A stretch of DNA of 64,000 nucleotides from Crocodylus rhombifer (lineage: Eukaryota > Chordata > Crocodylia > Crocodylidae). The notes under the pieces were generated by a model. That model was not told where the DNA came from. It saw only the letters and a list, made by a program, of their open reading frames with translations, and searched no databases. The DNA lies in contig JAVSML010025225.1 of the NCBI GenBank assembly GCA_038503035.1, forward strand, positions 185,503 to 249,502, read 5' to 3'. Both the position numbers and the translations under genes were made by a program. This document shows positions 1 to 12,390 of the stretch, in pieces (position 1 is the first letter of the stretch; the number at the start of each line of letters is the position of its first letter).

Positions 1-3000
1 TTCATTAAGCAGACTGGCTGAATTGTTTCAATTGCCACTTTCTAATTTTATATCTATATCCCTAGATAGATAGATATAACATCTATATATTACAGACAGA
101 GTAAAACATGTGAGAAGGCAATGGTTTAGAAATGAGCTTTGATTCTCATTCTTGTGCTGCACTTCTAAACTAGGTGTGTTTGTGGAAAAATGGGTGTGGT
201 GTCATTCTAACTGCAAGGGTGTAATCTTTCTCTCCTCACTCCTATGTGCTTTTGCTCTCCATAAATTCATCGAAGCACACCACTGGTTTCCTTCTAAAGT
301 CATGTTACAATAGGTCCCTGTTACAGCATGATTGTAAATTCTCAGCTCCCAGACAGTATCTCCAAAATCCTTTAAAATCACTCCTTCCCCACCTTCGCTA
401 CAATTGCTGCTAGAGCAAACACAGAGCTTAGTTTTATAGGCATTATTTCATTGTATGTGCACCATTTTAGTACTGTGGGGCTGCTTTAAATCCCTCAAGT
501 CACTTGCTAGGGTATGCAACATTGACATGGAACTGAAAAACAGGTGCCTTTTTTTCAGTAACCCTGCTGTCAGATGTTTACAGCTCAGTTTTAGCAGGAG
601 ACTATGCATGCATCTACATACAAATATATGCATGCAATGTGCTATATAAATAGTCTATGTACAGATGCAAACTTTCTTTTGGGAGACTTTCTCACTCCAG
701 GTTAGCCCTGTTCCACCCAGCTGGGTGGCCAAGAAAACAATAAATTTGATCCATGCAAAGCTGGTGGTTTGGAATGTCTCATTACTGGGAGTCAAACACA
801 GAATCCAATTGACTAAATCCTTTGGAATTCCATACCATGGCAGTTCCCCTTAATCTCTTCTCGGTAACATGTTCAGTTCCTTGTGGTTATATTTCTGTAC
901 CACATTTTTCCCACTATCTTTTCTTTCTCCTCACCACGTAGGAGTTAAATGCTTTTCTGCTTATCGGTATTAGGAATCCCTCCTTCCGGTGCTCTTTCAG
1001 GAACTGCTTCTCTTCTAGGAGGCTTTCTCTTGACTTCATTAGGCTAGGAAGCAGGCCTCTGAAATCTGGAGCAGAGAGATGCCAAGTACTTTAGCAAGGA
1101 AAATCCATGATGGGCTTGATTGGAAGTAAAAACAGAACCAGAGCCTTTTAAAGTCATATATACTCAAAATGATGAATTGCTGGTGATTGCTCTAGTGCAC
1201 AGTGCTCTGCAAGTTCCAAGGTGGTCAGGAAACTGTTATAAGGGTATGTAAAAGAGTCTTTACCTAACACCTTCTCCCACATTTCTGAAGCTTCTCATAC
1301 TTAATAAAACTTTAGGAACTCAAAATGCAGCTAAGAAACCTGAACCCAATGTTCCCACTGAAGCTCTCCCAGTATTTAAAAATTGGCTTTAAAAAAAATC
1401 CAGTAATGAGTCTCAGCCACAATATTCGGCTTTTTCTCTCAGCAGAAAGCTTTTCCCAAGATGGCTTTGACCTGTTCCTTCACAATAAGGACCTATATTA
1501 TACTAGAATTATAGTATTACAGCTTTCAACGCCACTGAAATCTACTGTTGAGCCATATTTTATGACAGAAAGATAGTGGGATATTGTTTCTTTCACTGAG
1601 GAGATGCCCAAAGATCTCACGCAGGATCAGTCATTGTATTTGTTGCTGTACGAACACTCAGTAAGAGGCCAAGGTGGCTGTCTATGGAATCTTTTAGTCT
1701 AAAGCACCATTTAAAATGCCTACCTCTTTGTGATATGAAAAGTCCCTGGTTCTCAAGGTCCCTGCCCTTTTAGAATTGAAATGCTGCAGTACCTGTAAGG
1801 TAGCTATTATTCACAAGCATCTTAAATGGTCCTTTTTTGCTTAAAAAGCATCAAAAAAACTTGAGGTCTCTGAGAAGTAGGCTTTGCGAGGACTAAGTGG
1901 AATTGATATCTCTCAGTGGAGACCTTAGAGGTTCATATTTCATAACTCTGTCTGTCCCCATTAGTTCCAGTTGCTAGAGGGTTTGAATGTGTCACCCATT
2001 AAAATGTTACATTTGGCACTTCCCCACCCAGTCCAGCATGCAACTCTCATGTGTACGCAGTACTGTTTAAAAATCTTATTTTAGAATCGCAACATGCACT
2101 TCATTTATAGAAGGGACAATTATTTAGTTTTGCAGATCCTTTGAAGGACAACTTGACTGCAAGCAAATATGGAGTGTATGCAAGAAACCCTGAGTGTGCT
2201 TTCATTTAGCCACAATAAGATTTGTGACTTGTTGAAAAGACAGATGAAGTATTACGGAACCCAGGAAGTAAAACTATCAAATGATGCCTTAAATATATAG
2301 AGAAATGTGCCAATACAAATTAGATTTAGCAACGTGGCTTAGGAGATTTTTGAAAATGGGAGCATAACATGAAATATTTGAAAGAGACGGTGGCTCAGAA
2401 GGGATTGTCTACTTTCTGATGTTCGTTGATTCCTTCCTGTCAAGGTGCAATTGTAATGAGCTTACATTCGTTTCCTTTTCTGTTGCGTATTACAACAACT
2501 CTGATTCTAATGGGTAGTGCATACATTTTTATGATCGCTGGCTTTGAGTTAACTCTGATAATTAAGACACAAATTCAGAGAAGTACTTCAGGAATTTCTT
2601 AGGTAGTTCTCCACTCAGGAAAATACAAGTCCAAGTGATTCCAACATGAAAAAAGTGCATACTTAAGTGATTTCCTGAATTGGAGTGTAACAGTTTATAG
2701 CAAGAGAAGCTGCTCTTCCAAACCTTTAAGAGTCATTTTGTGCACAAGCAATGGATTGAACACAAAACCAAATCACGGCTTAGCAGCAATAAAAATTAGC
2801 AGCTTTAGCTAATAAAACAGAGCAGGCCAGAGTTGTTAGTAACACAGTCAGTGGTACAGGGTTCGGCATGGAATGAATAACTCAGGCTGTCAGTAATTAG
2901 ATACAAAACTTTTCACCTATAAGTCACCAGTTCAAATGAGGCCCAGGATAGCAGTACTCAAAAGTCATGGCCCTGGATGGCCATATCCTATTGTACAAAG

Positions 3001-3435
3001 TGGGTTGATGGACTTTGCCCAGGTGTCCACATTGCAAAAATGCCCATCACTAATGTGCGCTCTGGTCTCAACAGAAAGGCCAAAGACTGAACAAGCACAG
3101 AAGTAAGAACTACTTTTCACTCTCCTCAAGGGCAACCTGGATCTGGTAAGACAGAAGTCTGTAGCAGAGCCCATCCTGTACCACCTTCATGGAGAGAACA
3201 TTTAGATTCCAGGTGATATCCTCAGCCCCTTGAAGTCAATGGAAAACCTCCCAGATATTTCAACAGAAGTTAAGATTTTACCTCAGGACTTCAAGACATT
3301 TGTACAGGCCTGAAATAATATTAAGCACAAAGGAAAAAAGAAACAGACTAACACATAGGATTGAGAATGTGCACAGGCAGTACTTATCTATAAAATGGTC
3401 CATAACTAGTCCTGAGATACAAAACCCAGAAAATT
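1..3435. other. Unannotated intergenic DNA
   Basis: A+T-rich; a short GATA repeat lies at about 63-78. No gene, exon of RFX6 or transposon was recognised. Confidence 0.35.
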
Positions 3436-3590
3436 TGGACTATAATTCCTATTTTACAAATGGACAAAGTGAAGCTAGGGGAGATGAGATTTGCCCAAGG
3501 ATCACTCAGCAAGTCTGCCACAGCTGAAAATAAAATCACAAGAGTACTGATGCCCAAACTTGTCTTTTGGTTACTACACTCCTCATATAG
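3436..3590 (+). mobile_element. MIR-type (CORE) SINE remnant
   Basis: 'attcctattttacaaatgg', 'agatttgcccaaggatcact', 'cagcaagtctgccacagctg' and 'tggttactacactcct' follow the MIR consensus order over about 150 bp with moderate divergence. Confidence 0.75.
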
Positions 3591-4873
3591 CCAAAACCAC
3601 ACGATGCTAACTAACTGCACGTCTTGACCTCAACCAAGCTGATGGTCAAGATAAGGAAAAGAGAGGAGGGAGAAAATTTCCTTTCCCTGAAAAAAGAAAA
3701 AAAAATGGACACAGAAATGAAATATTTATGACTGATCTTGTAGAGCTTGTCAAAAGATGGAAAACACCATTCAGTGAGGAATGCTCTGTCCCCTTTGATC
3801 CAATTGGAACTCACGTTACCAGATTGTCTCATACAAATTCCCAGCCACCACTAATTTGTTACTTGTAGGGCCTCTCCTTTTCCTTAAAAATGACAGATGC
3901 TAGTGTTAGAATAATAATCTGCACAGATGAATCCCAGCAGCCTCTAACTCGCCAGTCCTGCTGAAGGCTTGAAGGCATGGTGAGTTAAGCTTAAGATTCT
4001 CAAGATTCCCCACAACATAGCAGCAATGCTTTAGAGAGTTTCTGCAGCTTGTTATGAGAGATGCCGTGCGTAGTTACTGGAGGGTATATTTTCATTTAGT
4101 CTGAATGCTTGGCACACCCGGACTGTAAACAGAAGACTAGGTAGAAATAGATGGAATTACTTGCTTGCACTCAGAGTGATGGGAATGATTAATCAATTAA
4201 TGTTATTAATGTACAGTGTCCAACTAGGAGATAAGATATAAAAAAAAAAGAAAGCTAAACTCCAGCTCAATGGAGTAGCCCATTGGCCTTCAGGCTAATG
4301 TACAGTGAACTATGACAGGTATGCAAATTATGAGAGTTCCCTTTTATGTTTACATTTGTGCATTTTTCTTCGGCTATTTCTGACAGTAGGCAGATTAGTT
4401 GAGCTGCTTATAATTTGATATCATTGACAGAAGCACATTCAGCTTGGAAAGATATTCACCATTCCAAGACCCAGCTTCCTGTTGCTGCAACAGACGATGA
4501 ATACCCTGTTGGTAAATATTTTTGAGAGGAAAATTGCAGCTAAAATTAACCATGAGGACATTACAGTGACCACAGGAAAAAAAAATGCGACGATGAAAAA
4601 AGTGAGACAGGTTCAATTAGTTATTCAGTTCACTTAAGCAGTTCAGTTAGACAGTTATAGACAGCCACAGATTCCATTACATAACTGTAAAGCAATGTCC
4701 CTATGAACTTCTATTTGTGCATCACTGGGTCTCTCCAGTATCCGTAAATCTCCTTTCAGTCTGCTCATCAAATGCATCTTACTATCCTTGTGCAGAATTT
4801 GCTCATTCCTAATCTGTAATGTCTCATGTGTTATTTGCATCATAGAATGGGACCTGAAGACTTCTCAACGTAC
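3591..4873. other. Unannotated intergenic DNA
   Basis: No gene. A cluster of TTAAT motifs (GATTAATCAATTAATGTTATT, 4188-4208) could bind homeodomain proteins, but nothing more can be said. Confidence 0.3.
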
Positions 4874-4881
4874 ATCTATAG

Positions 4882-5321
4882 CAGTGGTCTCCAACCTTTT
4901 TAAGTAGGAGATCATCTTTGGCATTTAAAAGCAACCCAAGATCTACCATACGCTGCCGCCACCCCCAACCCGTCTGCCCAGCAGGTAAATCTGTGGGGAG
5001 GGGGCAGATCAAGACAGAGGAAGGAAAAATTATTTGAGGGTGCACCTCCCCAGCAGGTAAGTCCCACCCAGCTGGGGACCCACTCAATGTACCCCTACTC
5101 CTGCCTCTGCAGCACTGTCCCTCACTGAGGGGGCCTCAATCTAGCCCCCACCCCTTCTTTCCCCCACAGACTGACCTGCTGGGCTGGGGTGCACACATGC
5201 ATGCACAAGGGCACTCAGCCTCCCACCCCAGCCTTGGATCAACTCCAAGAGGCTCTGATATCTACAACAAGAGGCTCTGAGATCTACCAGTGGATCAAGA
5301 TCCACTGGTTCATGACCACTG
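4882..5321. mobile_element. Complete 440-bp hAT MITE
   Basis: The left terminus CAGTGGTCTCCAACC and the right terminus GGTTCATGACCACTG are imperfect inverted repeats. Flanking ATCTATAG (4874-4881) and ATCTACAG (5322-5329) form an 8-bp target duplication with one mismatch. No transposase. AGATCTACC/GGTAGATC-like motifs recur near both ends. Confidence 0.8.
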
Positions 5322-5664
5322 ATCTACAGGGTACAATGCAGTGCCTTGTAGAGTTACATGAGATAGCTTGGGTACTAAAAGCAGTTTACCCTGGTTAGCC
5401 CGGTACTCTGCACCAGCTAGGTATACCAATGCTTTGTAAACATACCCTTCCTTTCATCTTGCAGTTGAACCCAATGGCAGATCCTCCCACCTATGTGAAG
5501 TCCTATTACATCAGAGCTCTATATGGGTGTTAGGGTCCTATATGGACTCTGATTTCAAGATTGGGACCTTAAGTTTCCTATTTGAACCCCTTAATAGACA
5601 AATCATAAATACCTCCCATGGGGGAAGATCATCGCAAAATTCTCAGGTGAAAATCCTGTAAGGG

Positions 5665-6486
5665 ATCCCACAATAACTGATAAATGGGCAGAAAACAATA
5701 GAATGCAATTTAACAAGGAGAAATGCAACGTGCTGCACCTAGGGAGGAAAAATGTCCAGCACACCTACTGCCTAGGAAATGACCTGCTCGGCAGCACGGA
5801 AATAGAAAGGGATCTTGGAGTCCTAGTGGGCTCTAAGATGAACATGAGTTGTCAGTGTGACGAAGTCATCAGCAAAGCTAACTGCACTTTATCATGCATC
5901 AGCAGATGCATGACAAACAGAACCAAGGAGGTAATACTTCCACTCTATCTGGCACTGGTCAAACTGCAGTTGGAATACTGCGTCCAGTTTTAGGCGCCAC
6001 ACTTTAAGAGGAATGTGGATAACCTGGAGAGGGTCCAAAGAAAGGTCACTCATATGGTTAAGGGCTTGCAGGCCAAGCTCTACGAGGAGAAACTATGGCA
6101 CCTGGACCTCTTCAGCCTCCACAAGAGAAGGTTGAGAGGCAACCCTGTGGCTGCCTAGAAATTCATCATGAGGGCACAGAAGGGAATTGGTGAGGTTGTA
6201 CTCACCAAGGTATCCCTGGGAGTTACAAGAAATAATGGCCATAAGCTAGCAGAGAGCAGATTTAGACTGGACATTAGGAAGGACTTCTTCACAGTTAGAG
6301 TGGCCAAAATCTGGGATGGGCTCCCAAGGGAGGTGCTCTCCCCTACCCCGGGGGTCTTCAAGAGGAGGTTAGATGGGCATCTGGCTGGGGTCATCTGAAC
6401 CCAGCACACTTTCCTGCCTATGCAGAGGGTCAGACTTGATGATCTATTGAGGTCCCGTCCAACCCTAACATCTATGAATCTATGAT
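5665..6486 (+). mobile_element. CR1 LINE, about 0.8 kb, 5' truncated, plus strand
   Basis: The reading frame starts inside the reverse transcriptase (KWAENNRMQFNKEKCNVLHL), continues ERDLGVLVGSKMNMSCQCDE and EVILPLYLALVKLQLEYCVQ and stops at 5991. The 3' part gives FRLDIRKDFFTVRVAKIWDG. The end is 'aacatctatgaatctatgat'. It is the only long CR1 copy in the plus orientation here. Confidence 0.92.
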
Positions 6487-7878
6487 ACACTAGCAAGAAT
6501 AAACTTTTGCAAAACATGGCAAGCTGTGAAGAACAAAGCTGGATTAGGGGATCCTTATACCCTTCTTCTAGACTTAACTAGCATAACTCTTTTGGAACCA
6601 TACATGGTCTTCCCTGGCCATATCATTAGTCCCTGGAAATCTCCACAAGGGCACTGAGAGGATGATAACCATCTTCTACCTCTGGGTAGCTCCATTCATG
6701 GAGGGACTCCCCTCTCTTCTGACAGACTTTAGACCTATATCCTGGCCTGTGAGGGCTGCCAAAAATGAAGGTGTGTTTATGTGGGTAGGTTGTAGGATAC
6801 TGATCTGTGTACTACAACCCTTCCTACATGGATCTCTTTGAGGTATGATCTGTCCTTTATTTCCTGGCTAAAAACTCTTATTAAAGTCTACAGCAGTTTT
6901 ACCAGTTAGGACTGCAGTGTCCAAGCTGGCCATCAAGAGATTTTTCTTTGCCTTTGATTTTAATGGGAGCTTTCTATGTGGAAGGAATCCAAGGACACAG
7001 CCATACATAGAATGTATTTAATAGTTTCTGTGGCAGGGTTAACTTTCAGTCTCAAAAACAATTCCAAGTCCTTAAGATAAGGAGGATTTTTGTGAGATCC
7101 AGAACAGCAAACTCTAAGGTCAGGCAGATGTACTATACAATATAAGGAGCAAATTGCCTAGGGTGTCCATACTCCATTTGAACAGTCCCTGTTGTAATGC
7201 TGTTACTGTAAGTCAAAGTTTTGATCTGATCTCCTCTGCCTTGATCTTAGTAGGCTGATTGTCCTTCCTTTGTGATGTCATGAACTGTCTCAGTTTCAAA
7301 ATCTTCTGTCAACAAAGAAAGCACAAATATTTTTCACCCTGCATCAGTTTGATTTACACAGACCCTTGCTCAGCTACAGACCTGTCAATGGATCCATCTG
7401 CATGAACTCATAAACTTAGCCTTGGGGATGCATTTCTGACACGCGGCTCTAATATTGTATCAATACTAGACTGTACTTCCTGAAGCTTTCCTAGGTCTAA
7501 GAGATATGACAACTGACATGGGTTTTTTCACTGCATTGTGTCGAGAGAGTTTGATGCAAAATTAAGGCCATATTTATACTGCAAATTGTAGAATGCTTAA
7601 AAATGTCTAACACTGAAATATTTAATGACTGTAAACCATTGATGGGAATTCATTACGGATCCCCTTCTGCAGTAGATCACAGAAGATACAAGCTCTATTA
7701 GAGCATCAGCTCTTCAGAATTTCATAACCTTAACTCAGGATGTCCTTGTTCAGTAACTGTCCAAGATGACAGTTATCATAGCTGGATAAGCCATGTTAAG
7801 CAAAAAAAAAAAAATTATAGACAGTATCTTTACATCCAAGTTTGTTGCTGACACACACTTCTTATGTACTCATATTAC
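6487..7878. other. Unannotated intergenic DNA
   Basis: No gene or recognisable transposon apart from an A-run at 7802-7814. Confidence 0.35.
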
Positions 7879-9145
7879 AGATTCACAGATTCAAAGAAAT
7901 TTAGGGCTGGAAGGGACCTTGTGACATCATTGGGTCCAGCCCTTCTGCTCTGGGCAGGAAAGACTGCTGGGGTCAAATAACCCCAGCAAGGTGTGCGTCC
8001 AGTCTCCTTTCGAAGCTCTCCAGGGTAGGTGCCTGCACCACCCCCACTGGGAGTCTATTTCAGAGTCTGGTCACACAGACTGTGAAGGACTTTTTCCTGA
8101 TATCCAGCCTGAAACCTTCTTCTAGGAGTTTATGACCGTTACTCCTGGTTTTCCTCTGGGGCGCCTTGGTGAATAGTTTAGCCCCTGATATATTTGTAAG
8201 CTGCCACCAAACCCCCCCGAAGTCTTCTCTTTTCAAGGCTGAACAGTCCCATATCTGTCAGCTGTTCCTCATATGGCTTGCTCTTCAGGCATCTAATCAT
8301 ATGAGTGGCTCTTCTCTGGACTCTCAAGCTTCTCCACATCCTTCTTGATGTATGGCACCCAGAAATGGACACAGTACTCCAGCTGCAGCCTCACCAATGC
8401 CAAGTAGAGCGGGAGAATAACTTTTTAGTTTTGCTTGAGATGCATCAGTTGATGAATGCCAGCATATTGTTTGCTCTGCTAATTGTAGCATCACACTGGT
8501 GGCCCATATTCATTTTATGGTCAATTATGACCCCCAGGTCCCTTTTGGATGTGGTGCTAGCTGGTGTAGCACCACCAAGCCTATAAGGTTGTTGTGGAAT
8601 TTTCCTCCCCAGATGGAGCACTTTACACTTTTCAGTGTTGAATTGCATCTGGTTCTGATTCACGCATCTAACTTATCTATCTAGGTCCATCTGGATCATC
8701 AGCCTACCCTGATGCATGACCGCACTTCCCCACAGTTTAGTGCAATCGGTTAACTTTTCCAATGTGCTTTTCACCCCCACATCCAGATCATTAATGAAGA
8801 TGTTAAAAAGCATTGGTCCAAGCACCAAACCCTGTAGGACCCCACTGGCTAGCTTCCACCTATTAGTGTTCTCTGAGTCTACTCCACAGCCATTTTCCTA
8901 CCCATCTAACTACTGAATTGTTATAGTCCCCTAGTTTTACCTTGAGAGCTTCATGAGACACCAAATCAAAGGCCTTCTTAAGGTCCAAGCAAACACTGTC
9001 AACCTTATCTCCCTTATCCAGGTGGTGAGCAACCCGGTCACATAAGGAGATGAGGTTAGTCAGACATGACCTACCCATAACAAAACCATGCTGGCTGTCA
9101 TTCAGAATGTTGCCTTCTACTAATTTATTACATATGGACTCTGTA
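7879..9145 (-). mobile_element. CR1 LINE, about 1.27 kb, 5' truncated
   Basis: The 3' end (left) carries TCACAGATTCAAAGAAATTT then AGGGCTGGAAGGGACC. On the minus strand, fragments read MGRSCLTNLISLCDRVAHHL, CLDLKKAFDLVSHEALKVKL, QFNTEKCKVLHLGRKI, RDLGVIIDHKMNM and [11 protein letters not shown]. It is more damaged than the 43.8-kb copy, with several frameshifts and stops. Confidence 0.92.
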
Positions 9146-9550
9146 AGAGAGGGTGGAGTGCAAGAGACTCCAGTGAGAGGGGAGTGGCATGACTGTGTGA
9201 GTGAATGAGACCCGACAAAGGATTAAGTTGGCTCAGCTCTAGGCCAGGAGGATAGTGACAAACTAGATACCATCTGTGAGGCATGGGCCATGGTGCAGGG
9301 GCAGCACAGAGCAATGGATAGCACCTGCCGGCATTGGGGCATATAATGAACAGTCTCCCACATTTTCCACCAGCTTATTGTAACAGCAAAGTCATGGCAG
9401 GAGAGACTGGGCCGACTGCCCTACATAAACAATAGCTTCAGAATTTCCCCTTCACTTATCCCTGCCATCTCCAACACTTCCTCCTAACATGTTTTTGAAT
9501 AGAGGTGACTATGAGTACTCTGCTTTGTACTATAATTCAGTGCTCTCAGT

Positions 9551-10088
9551 GGGCACATCTACATGTGCATTAATGCACCATTGTTACTGCACATTGTTTA
9601 GCACAGTATAACCTCATAAATCTAGATATCAAAAATCTGGAATTATCAAACATCCGTCACTTCCCCCTGCCACTCCAGAACCAGCTTCCACTCCCTCCAC
9701 CCTCCCAGATGAGGAGGGGGAAGCTTGCACTCAGCAGCTACCACTACCATTCACCAACCCATGCCACCACTCTGTATGCGGCCGCTGCTCCAGGATCAGC
9801 CTCCGCTATCTCCCCTCTCCCCTGCCCTGCTTCAAGACTGGCTGCTGCACTGGTTTAAAAAATCCAGCATTTTCAAATATCCAGCAGGTGCTCAGTCCCA
9901 AGCATGCCAGATTTATGAGGTTATAACTCAATGCACATCAGTAGTGCTGGCGCAGTCTTTTAGTGATCGTAATGTGCAGTAGACTATTTCTACTGTGCAT
10001 TAGTGTGTTAGCATGGCTTTTGCCAGAATGCGCTTATGCACAGTAGAATGAGTCTATTGCACATTTAGCATCTTGTGTAGACTTGCCC
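9551..10088. mobile_element. MITE, 'TCTACACATG' family, copy 1, interrupted
   Basis: Begins GGGCACATCTACATGTGCAT and ends 'cttgtgtagacttgccc', imperfect inverted repeats. AGT lies on both sides (9548-9550, 10089-10091), a possible 3-bp target duplication. It is split by the nested element at 9604-9929. Confidence 0.6.
9604..9929. mobile_element. Nested pogo/Tigger-like MITE
   Basis: Left CAGTATAACCTCATAAATCT and right (reverse complement) GAGTTATAACCTCATAAATC form near-identical inverted repeats. ATCCAGCATTTTCAAATATC and 'atatcaaaaatctggaatta' add further subterminal pairing. The CAGTA-type start and the 'aacctc' core recall Tigger ends. It sits inside MITE copy 1, so it inserted later. Confidence 0.6.
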
Positions 10089-10640
10089 AGTATGTTTTAA
10101 GCATGTTCAGTAGATGTTTATTGGATCTGACTCCACTGGTGACTTACATGCAGATTGTAAATCTCAAAGGGCTGTGAACAGGAGGTTGGAACCTAAATGT
10201 TTGTTTCAGCCAAGATGATGAACAGTATGTTCAGTAAGTACAGGCATGTACAGTAGCAATAAGCACCTAGGCAGGTATCCTTAAGTACCTACACAGTTAG
10301 GTAGGTGTTACCTACTCATTAAACTCAGATGCCTAAACTCTTCAAAAAGTACAACAAAAGCATCTAAGACCTTTTTTAGATATGGCCCTTAGTGCACTGT
10401 CCAAAGCCACTGAACTTTCTACAGTCAGTCTCTCCATCTCACAGTGCAAGTATGAAACTTACTTTTTTCACCTCTGTGCTCCAGGCTCCTGGTTCCTGAT
10501 GATCTATCTCTTTGCTCCTGACTCCAGTGCAGACCTCTGCTGTGTGACAAATGGCTGCTGGCTTATGACTTTAGTTTGATAATTGCCCATGTTCTGGTCC
10601 TGTACACATACAGCTGCCTACTCCAGACCACCTGGTTAAT

Positions 10641-12390
10641 TCATAGATTTCATAGACATTAGGGCTGGAAGGGACCTTGGAAGATCATCGAGTCCAGCCC
10701 CCTGCCGCAGTGGCAGGAAGTCAGCTGGGGTCACAGGATCCCAGCAAGATAAGCATCCAATTTGCTCTTGAAGGAGTTCAATGTAGGTGCTTGAACCACC
10801 TCCGATGGCAGGCTGTTCCAGACCTTGGGGGCTTGGACAGTAAAGAAATGCTTCCTTATGTCCAGCCTGAAACAGTCTTGCAGTAGTTTATGACCATTCA
10901 ACTTCATCATCCCTTGGGGCGCTCTGGTGAACAAACGTTCCCCCAGATCCTGGTGGTCACCCCGATAAACTTACATGTGTCCATCAGATCACCCCTGAGC
11001 CTACGCTTTTCCAGGCTAAAGAGCCCCATGGCTCTCAGCCTGTCATCGTAAGGTCTGTTTTCCTGACCTCTGATCATGCGCGTGGCTCTCCTCTGGACTC
11101 TCTCAAGCTTCTCCACATCGTTTTTGAATTGTGGAGCCCAAAACTGGACGCAGTACTCCAGCTGCGGCCTCACCAAGGCCAAGTACAAGGGGAGAATGAC
11201 GTCCTGGGATTTGCTCGAGAAGCATCTATGGATGCAAGCCAGCGTTTTGATCACTTTAGTAGCTGTAGCATCACATTGCAGGCTCATGTTCATCTTGTGA
11301 TCAATGATGACCCCCAAGTCTCTTTCTTCCACAGTGCTAACCAGCGTAGCACTGCCGAGCCTATAAGGATGCTGCAGGTTTTTCTTCCCAAGGTGGAGAC
11401 CCTTGCATTTTTCAGTGTTAAACACCATCAGGTTCTCATCTGCCCATTTGCTGAGCTTGTCCAGGTCAGCCTGGATCACCCGCCTATCTTCTGGCGTGGA
11501 TGCTTTGCCCCAAAGTTTGGTGTCATTGGTGAACTTGGCCAGTCTGCTTCTGACTCCAATGTCCACATCATTAATGAAGATGTTGAACCAGATAGAAGGC
11601 TTTTTTAAAGTCAAAATATATGACATCAATCTCCTCTCCCTTGTCCAGGTGATAAGTCACCTGGTCATAAAAGGAAATAAGATTGGTCAAGCAAGACCTA
11701 TCCACAACAAACCCGTGCTGGCTATCCCTCAAGATGTTGCCATCGGCCAGTTCATTAAGAATGGCCTCTTTGATAATCTTTTCTAAAACCTTCCCCAGGA
11801 TAGAGGTCAGGCTGATGGGCCTGTAGTTTGCCGGATCCACTTTCCTCCCTTCCTTGAAGATAGGCACCACATTGGTCTTCTTCCAGTCTTCGGGCACTAC
11901 ACCAGAGCGCCAGCTCCTTGGGGTGTAGATTGCCAGAGCCAGCTGACTTGAAGGTATCCAACTTCTCAAGGTGTTCCTTCACGAGATCGGCATTAATGGA
12001 GGGCAGGGGATCTCCCTCACCCAGACCTCCCTGTCCCGTGGAGGGCAAGTGAGTCCCATGGGATTGATGAAAGACTGACACAAAGTACCCATTTTATAGG
12101 TTGGCTTTTTCCTGGGCGTCAGTTGTCAGTTGCCCCATCTGGTTCAGCAGGGGTACAACGTTGCCGCTTTTCCTTCGGCTCCCCACATATCTGAAAAAGG
12201 ACTTTTAATTGTCCTTAATGCTTGAAGCTAGTTGGAGTTCAGTTGCAGCCTTGGCTTTCCTGGTTTGCTCCCTGCAGGACTGGACCAGTGCAGAATAATC
12301 CTCCTTGGAGGTGAATCCCATCCTCCATCCTTTGTAGGCCTTTCTTTTTAGCCTCAGGAGGTCTGCTAAGTACATTTCCTTGACTTCATC
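10641..12390 (-). mobile_element. CR1 LINE, about 1.75 kb, 5' truncated with internal deletion
   Basis: The 3' end (left) is TCATAGATTTCATAGACATT followed by AGGGCTGGAAGGGACC. It extends through the reverse transcriptase to the pre-RT region (right). On the minus strand it reads AGSGNLHPKELA, NYRPISLTSILGK, QHGFVVDRSCLTNLISFYDQ, YFDFKKAF, FNIFINDVD, TNDTKLWG and RVQRRATRMIRG in the expected order. A deletion joins the segment after KKAF almost directly to NIFIND. Several frameshifts are present. Confidence 0.92.
10731..12390 (-). pseudogene. CR1 reverse transcriptase remnant, mutated active site
   Basis: Motif C reads FTND (near 11520-11540) where functional CR1 copies have FADD. One catalytic Asp is therefore Asn, in addition to the Ala to Thr change. 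The region between motif A (YFDFKKAF, about 11590-11620) and the FNIFIND motif (about 11560-11580) is largely deleted, removing roughly 50 residues. The longest open piece is 240 codons (10907-11629). The C-terminal EKRRLRGDLMDTCKFIG motif is preserved. Inactive. Confidence 0.88.

Noticed and set aside
1..3435. 3' end of RFX6 expected from conserved gene order
   Set aside because: No exon-like sequence resembling RFX6 was recognised at the left edge.
6155..6517. 120-codon minus-strand ORF
   Set aside because: Antisense shadow of the plus-strand CR1 copy.
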